Shown: piece by piece, positions 61,813-64,000 of the stretch
Position numbering within the stretch: position 1 is the stretch's first letter
Layout of the letters: each line of letters opens with the position of its first letter
Assembly (NCBI RefSeq): GCF_000284375.1
Contig: NC_017249.1
Location: 6,379,001-6,443,000, forward strand
Source: Bradyrhizobium japonicum USDA 6
GTDB taxonomy: Bacteria; Pseudomonadota; Alphaproteobacteria; Rhizobiales; Xanthobacteraceae
DNA: 64,000 bases
Reading direction: 5' to 3'
The notes under the pieces: model-generated
What the model was told of the DNA's origin: nothing
Seen by the model: the letters and a program-made list of their open reading frames with translations, nothing else
The model's database searches: none
Program-made: the position numbers and the translations under genes

Positions 61813-63801
61813 ATGTGTGGAATTACAGGAATACTTCAGACGCCGCGTGCTTCTCGATCCGCCGATCTGGCTGCGATCGGGCCGATGACGGCTCGCCTGC
61901 GCCACCGCGGTCCCGATGCGGACGGGTTCTGGAGCGATCGTGACGCCGGCGTTGCGTTCGGGCATCGCAGGCTGTCCATCATCGATCTCTCCGATGCGGG
62001 CCGGCAGCCAATGCTTTCGAGCGACGGCCGCTTCGTCATTACGTTCAACGGCGAGATCTACAACTACAAGCCATTACGGCAAGAGCTCGAGGGCGCAGGC
62101 AAGCGCTTCACCGGCAATAGCGATACGGAGGTCTTGCTGGCCCTGATCGAGAAATGGGGCCTGGAGAAGGCTCTCCAGCGCTGCAATGGCATGTTCGCAA
62201 TCGGCCTGTGGGATCGCCGGAACCGCACGCTGCACCTGGCCCGCGATCGAATGGGGAAAAAGCCGCTCTACGTCGCACGGACGTCGGATGCGGTGGTGTT
62301 CGCGTCGGAGTTGAAGGCCATCGCGGCATTCCCCGACTTTCACCAGGAGATCGACCCGGGCGCGGTTGCGGAGTTTCTATCGCGCGGATGGTTGCCGGAA
62401 AACCAGTGCATATGGCGAGGCGTCTTCAAGATTCCACCCGGGGGCGCCCTATCGATCCGCGCCGAGGACCTCTCGGTCTTCCGGGATGCCGCAGCGCTAC
62501 AAGAGCGCGTGCGCTCCTGGTGGTCGTTGGCCGATGCCGCGCAAACGGGCCGCGCAGCGCTGGCCACTGCGGATGACCAGCAACTCATCTCCCAGGCTTG
62601 CGATCTGCTCAAGGCCGCGGTCGCCGACCGAATGGTTGCCGACGTTCCGGTCGGGTTGTTCCTGTCGGGCGGAATAGACAGTTCGACCGTCGTGGCCCTG
62701 ATGCAGGCCCAATCGGCGCGCCCGGTACGGACCTTTACGATCGGATTCGGTGAGCGCGCTTTTGATGAAACGGCCAACGCTGCGGCCGTGGCGCAGCACC
62801 TCGGCACCAGCCATACCGAGCTACGTCTCACCTCCGCGGACGCCAGAGCGGTCATCCCCGAACTTCCAACCATCTGGGACGAGCCGTTTGCCGATGAATC
62901 CCAGATCCCCACACTGCTTCTATCTCGACTTGCACGGCAGGACGTCACCGTTGCGCTTTCGGGCGACGGAGGTGACGAGTGCTTCGGAGGGTATTCCAGG
63001 CACGTACTTTCCGCCCGTTTAGCGCCTCTGCTGAACTCCAACCGATCGATCCGGACCATGGCCGCGAGCGGTGTGGCGCTGCTCGGGCGCGGCATGCGCG
63101 AAAGCGTCGTCGAAACACTTCGTCTTCCAGGTTGGTTGCAGCGGATGACACACGGCGACCGTATCAACCGTCTGGCAGACCTTATCGGCAGCAACGACGT
63201 CGGCGAGATGTACCGTCGGTCGACGCGGCTCTCCGAACTGCAGTTGACGCGAACCCAGGCAGGCTCGGAGCCGGACTCGATCCCGCCGCTCAACGATCTG
63301 CTGTCTGATTTTATCGTTCGGGATATGCTTGGATATCTCCCGAGCGATATTCTCGTGAAGCTCGATCGCGCGAGCATGGCCACGAGCCTGGAGGCACGCT
63401 GCCCGCTTCTGGATCATCGCGTCGTCGAGTTCAGCTGGGCGCTGCCGAACTCGGCGAAGGTGCGTCATGGTCAGGGAAAATGGCTCCTGCGCCAGGTCCT
63501 CGGCCGTCACCTGCCGCGTCACCTCTTCGAGCGACCGAAACAGGGCTTTGACGTGCCGATCGGCTCCTGGCTGAAGGGACCGCTTCGCTCGTGGGCGTCG
63601 GACCTCCTTTCGGAGTCGCGTCTTCGCAACCAGCATCTCCTGGACGTTTCCCGCGTGCAGGAGTGCTGGCTTCAACATCTTAGCGGTCGCCGCGATTTCT
63701 CACGACCGTTGTGGGCCGTCTTGATGCTGCAGTCCTGGCTCGACTCAGCAGTTACTTCCGGGCCGTCGCGAACAGCGGACGTGATGGAACCGGCGCAGTA
63801 G
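61813..63801 (+). CDS. Asparagine synthetase-like glutamine amidotransferase (second copy)
   Basis: A 662-residue intact AsnB-family protein. The glutaminase domain begins MCGITGILQTPRAS (Cys2) with HRRLSIIDLSDAGRQPMLSS and FNGEIYNYKPLRQEL. The synthetase domain has LFLSGGIDSSTVVALMQAQS (PP-loop at about 285-291) and DEPFADESQIPTLLLSRL. Further on come VKLDRASMATSLEARCPLLD and the C-terminal WLKGPLRSWASDLL. In a polysaccharide locus such proteins often amidate uronic acids rather than make asparagine. It is not a close copy of the frameshifted gene at 48851. It is followed by the Wzz/ExoP-like gene after 11 bases. Confidence 0.93.
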   Translation: MCGITGILQTPRASRSADLAAIGPMTARLRHRGPDADGFWSDRDAGVAFGHRRLSIIDLSDAGRQPMLSSDGRFVITFNGEIYNYKPLRQELEGAGKRFTGNSDTEVLLALIEKWGLEKALQRCNGMFAIGLWDRRNRTLHLARDRMGKKPLYVARTSDAVVFASELKAIAAFPDFHQEIDPGAVAEFLSRGWLPENQCIWRGVFKIPPGGALSIRAEDLSVFRDAAALQERVRSWWSLADAAQTGRAALATADDQQLISQACDLLKAAVADRMVADVPVGLFLSGGIDSSTVVALMQAQSARPVRTFTIGFGERAFDETANAAAVAQHLGTSHTELRLTSADARAVIPELPTIWDEPFADESQIPTLLLSRLARQDVTVALSGDGGDECFGGYSRHVLSARLAPLLNSNRSIRTMAASGVALLGRGMRESVVETLRLPGWLQRMTHGDRINRLADLIGSNDVGEMYRRSTRLSELQLTRTQAGSEPDSIPPLNDLLSDFIVRDMLGYLPSDILVKLDRASMATSLEARCPLLDHRVVEFSWALPNSAKVRHGQGKWLLRQVLGRHLPRHLFERPKQGFDVPIGSWLKGPLRSWASDLLSESRLRNQHLLDVSRVQECWLQHLSGRRDFSRPLWAVLMLQSWLDSAVTSGPSRTADVMEPAQ

Positions 63802-63812
63802 AGGAGCATGCG

Positions 63813-64000
63813 ATGGAAGCGTTCACAAGTAAACGGATTCTGCCGGTGACTGTCCTGTCCCAGGGCCGGTCACAAGGCGACGAGCCACCTCCAGATGACG
63901 CCATCGCGGCATTCAAGCATGTCTTCGAGAGCATCAGGCGATACAAGCTCTTCATTGTCAAAATGATCGCCGCGGGCGCGCTGCTCGCGGTGCTCGGTAG
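63813..64000 (+). CDS. Start of a Wzz/ExoP-like chain-length and export protein (cut by window edge)
   Basis: The first ~62 residues of a gene that runs out of the window. The start at 63813 reads MEAFTSKRILPVTVLSQG, followed by DDAIAAFKHVFESIRRYKLF and IVKMIAAGALLAVLG, the beginning of a first membrane helix. This amphipathic-then-hydrophobic start fits Wzz-type co-polymerases and ExoP/GumC proteins, which control chain length and export together with the ExoF-like channel. GAGGAG lies six bases before the ATG. The family call rests on this short piece and on context only. Confidence 0.65.
   Translation, partial: MEAFTSKRILPVTVLSQGRSQGDEPPPDDAIAAFKHVFESIRRYKLFIVKMIAAGALLAVLG

Noticed and set aside
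1..64000. CRISPR arrays, prophage, insertion sequences, tRNA or rRNA genes
   Set aside because: No regular spaced repeats, transposase or integrase motifs, or cloverleaf-like sequences were seen by eye; a tool-based scan was not possible.

Overview
The window looks like chromosomal DNA from a high-GC alphaproteobacterium, most likely Bradyrhizobium or a close relative. This is inferred from base composition, a sigma-32 gene with an RpoH box, an ExoF-type exporter, a DUF6894 protein and families typical of that group (malate:quinone oxidoreductase, DUF1275, HdeD/DUF308, SrpA-type catalase with cytochrome b561). No tRNA, rRNA, CRISPR array or transposase was seen.

Layout. 1-8105 (minus strand): metabolic and stress genes: mqo (cut by the window edge), a cupin protein, fumC, a DUF1275 membrane protein, fdhD, an HdeD-like protein, a short orphan histidine-kinase-like protein, dps, cytochrome b561 and a catalase-family peroxidase. 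8463-24372: a signalling region with a degenerate short-chain dehydrogenase, three very large paralogous winged-helix/STAND-ATPase regulators, two orphan ABC-type periplasmic binding proteins, an AraC-type regulator and small secreted proteins. 24460-33283 (minus strand): an RND efflux operon (permease, adaptor, low-complexity secreted protein), a sigma-32 gene, and a two-component system with a 59-residue ORF upstream. 33516-34759: three small genes, two of them secreted. 35271-64000: a surface-polysaccharide locus holding glmS, an aldo/keto reductase, two sugar epimerases, LuxR-type regulators, glycosyltransferases, a flippase, a sugar-phosphate nucleotidyltransferase, a DegT aminotransferase, an initiating sugar transferase, an ExoF-like exporter, an O-antigen ligase and the start of a Wzz/ExoP-like chain-length protein.

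Two things stand out in the polysaccharide locus. First, a 19-bp motif, TCATGCRAAYGAAYGAWGR, occurs six times. Each copy lies upstream of a transcription unit and is oriented with it (only copy 1 has a choice of target), including two divergent copies in the one intergenic region that separates divergent units. It looks like the operator or activator site of a local regulon. Second, between the flippase and the sugar genes lies a module of thioesterase, NAD-synthetase-like amidase, asparagine-synthetase-like amidotransferase, AMP-forming acyl ligase and acyl carrier protein. It resembles the set that accompanies exosortase A loci, but no exosortase is visible here, which suggests amide or acyl decoration of a sugar precursor. 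The first amidotransferase carries a one-base frameshift at a GGGG run (50377-50380).

Other points are a degenerate SDR (8463) that has lost the catalytic Tyr and Lys, a pseudo-receiver LuxR regulator (41773), a terminator-like hairpin in the leader of the nucleotidyltransferase operon (53051-53076), interlocking inverted repeats at 39853-39911, and a pair of related small secreted proteins (18172, 33516).
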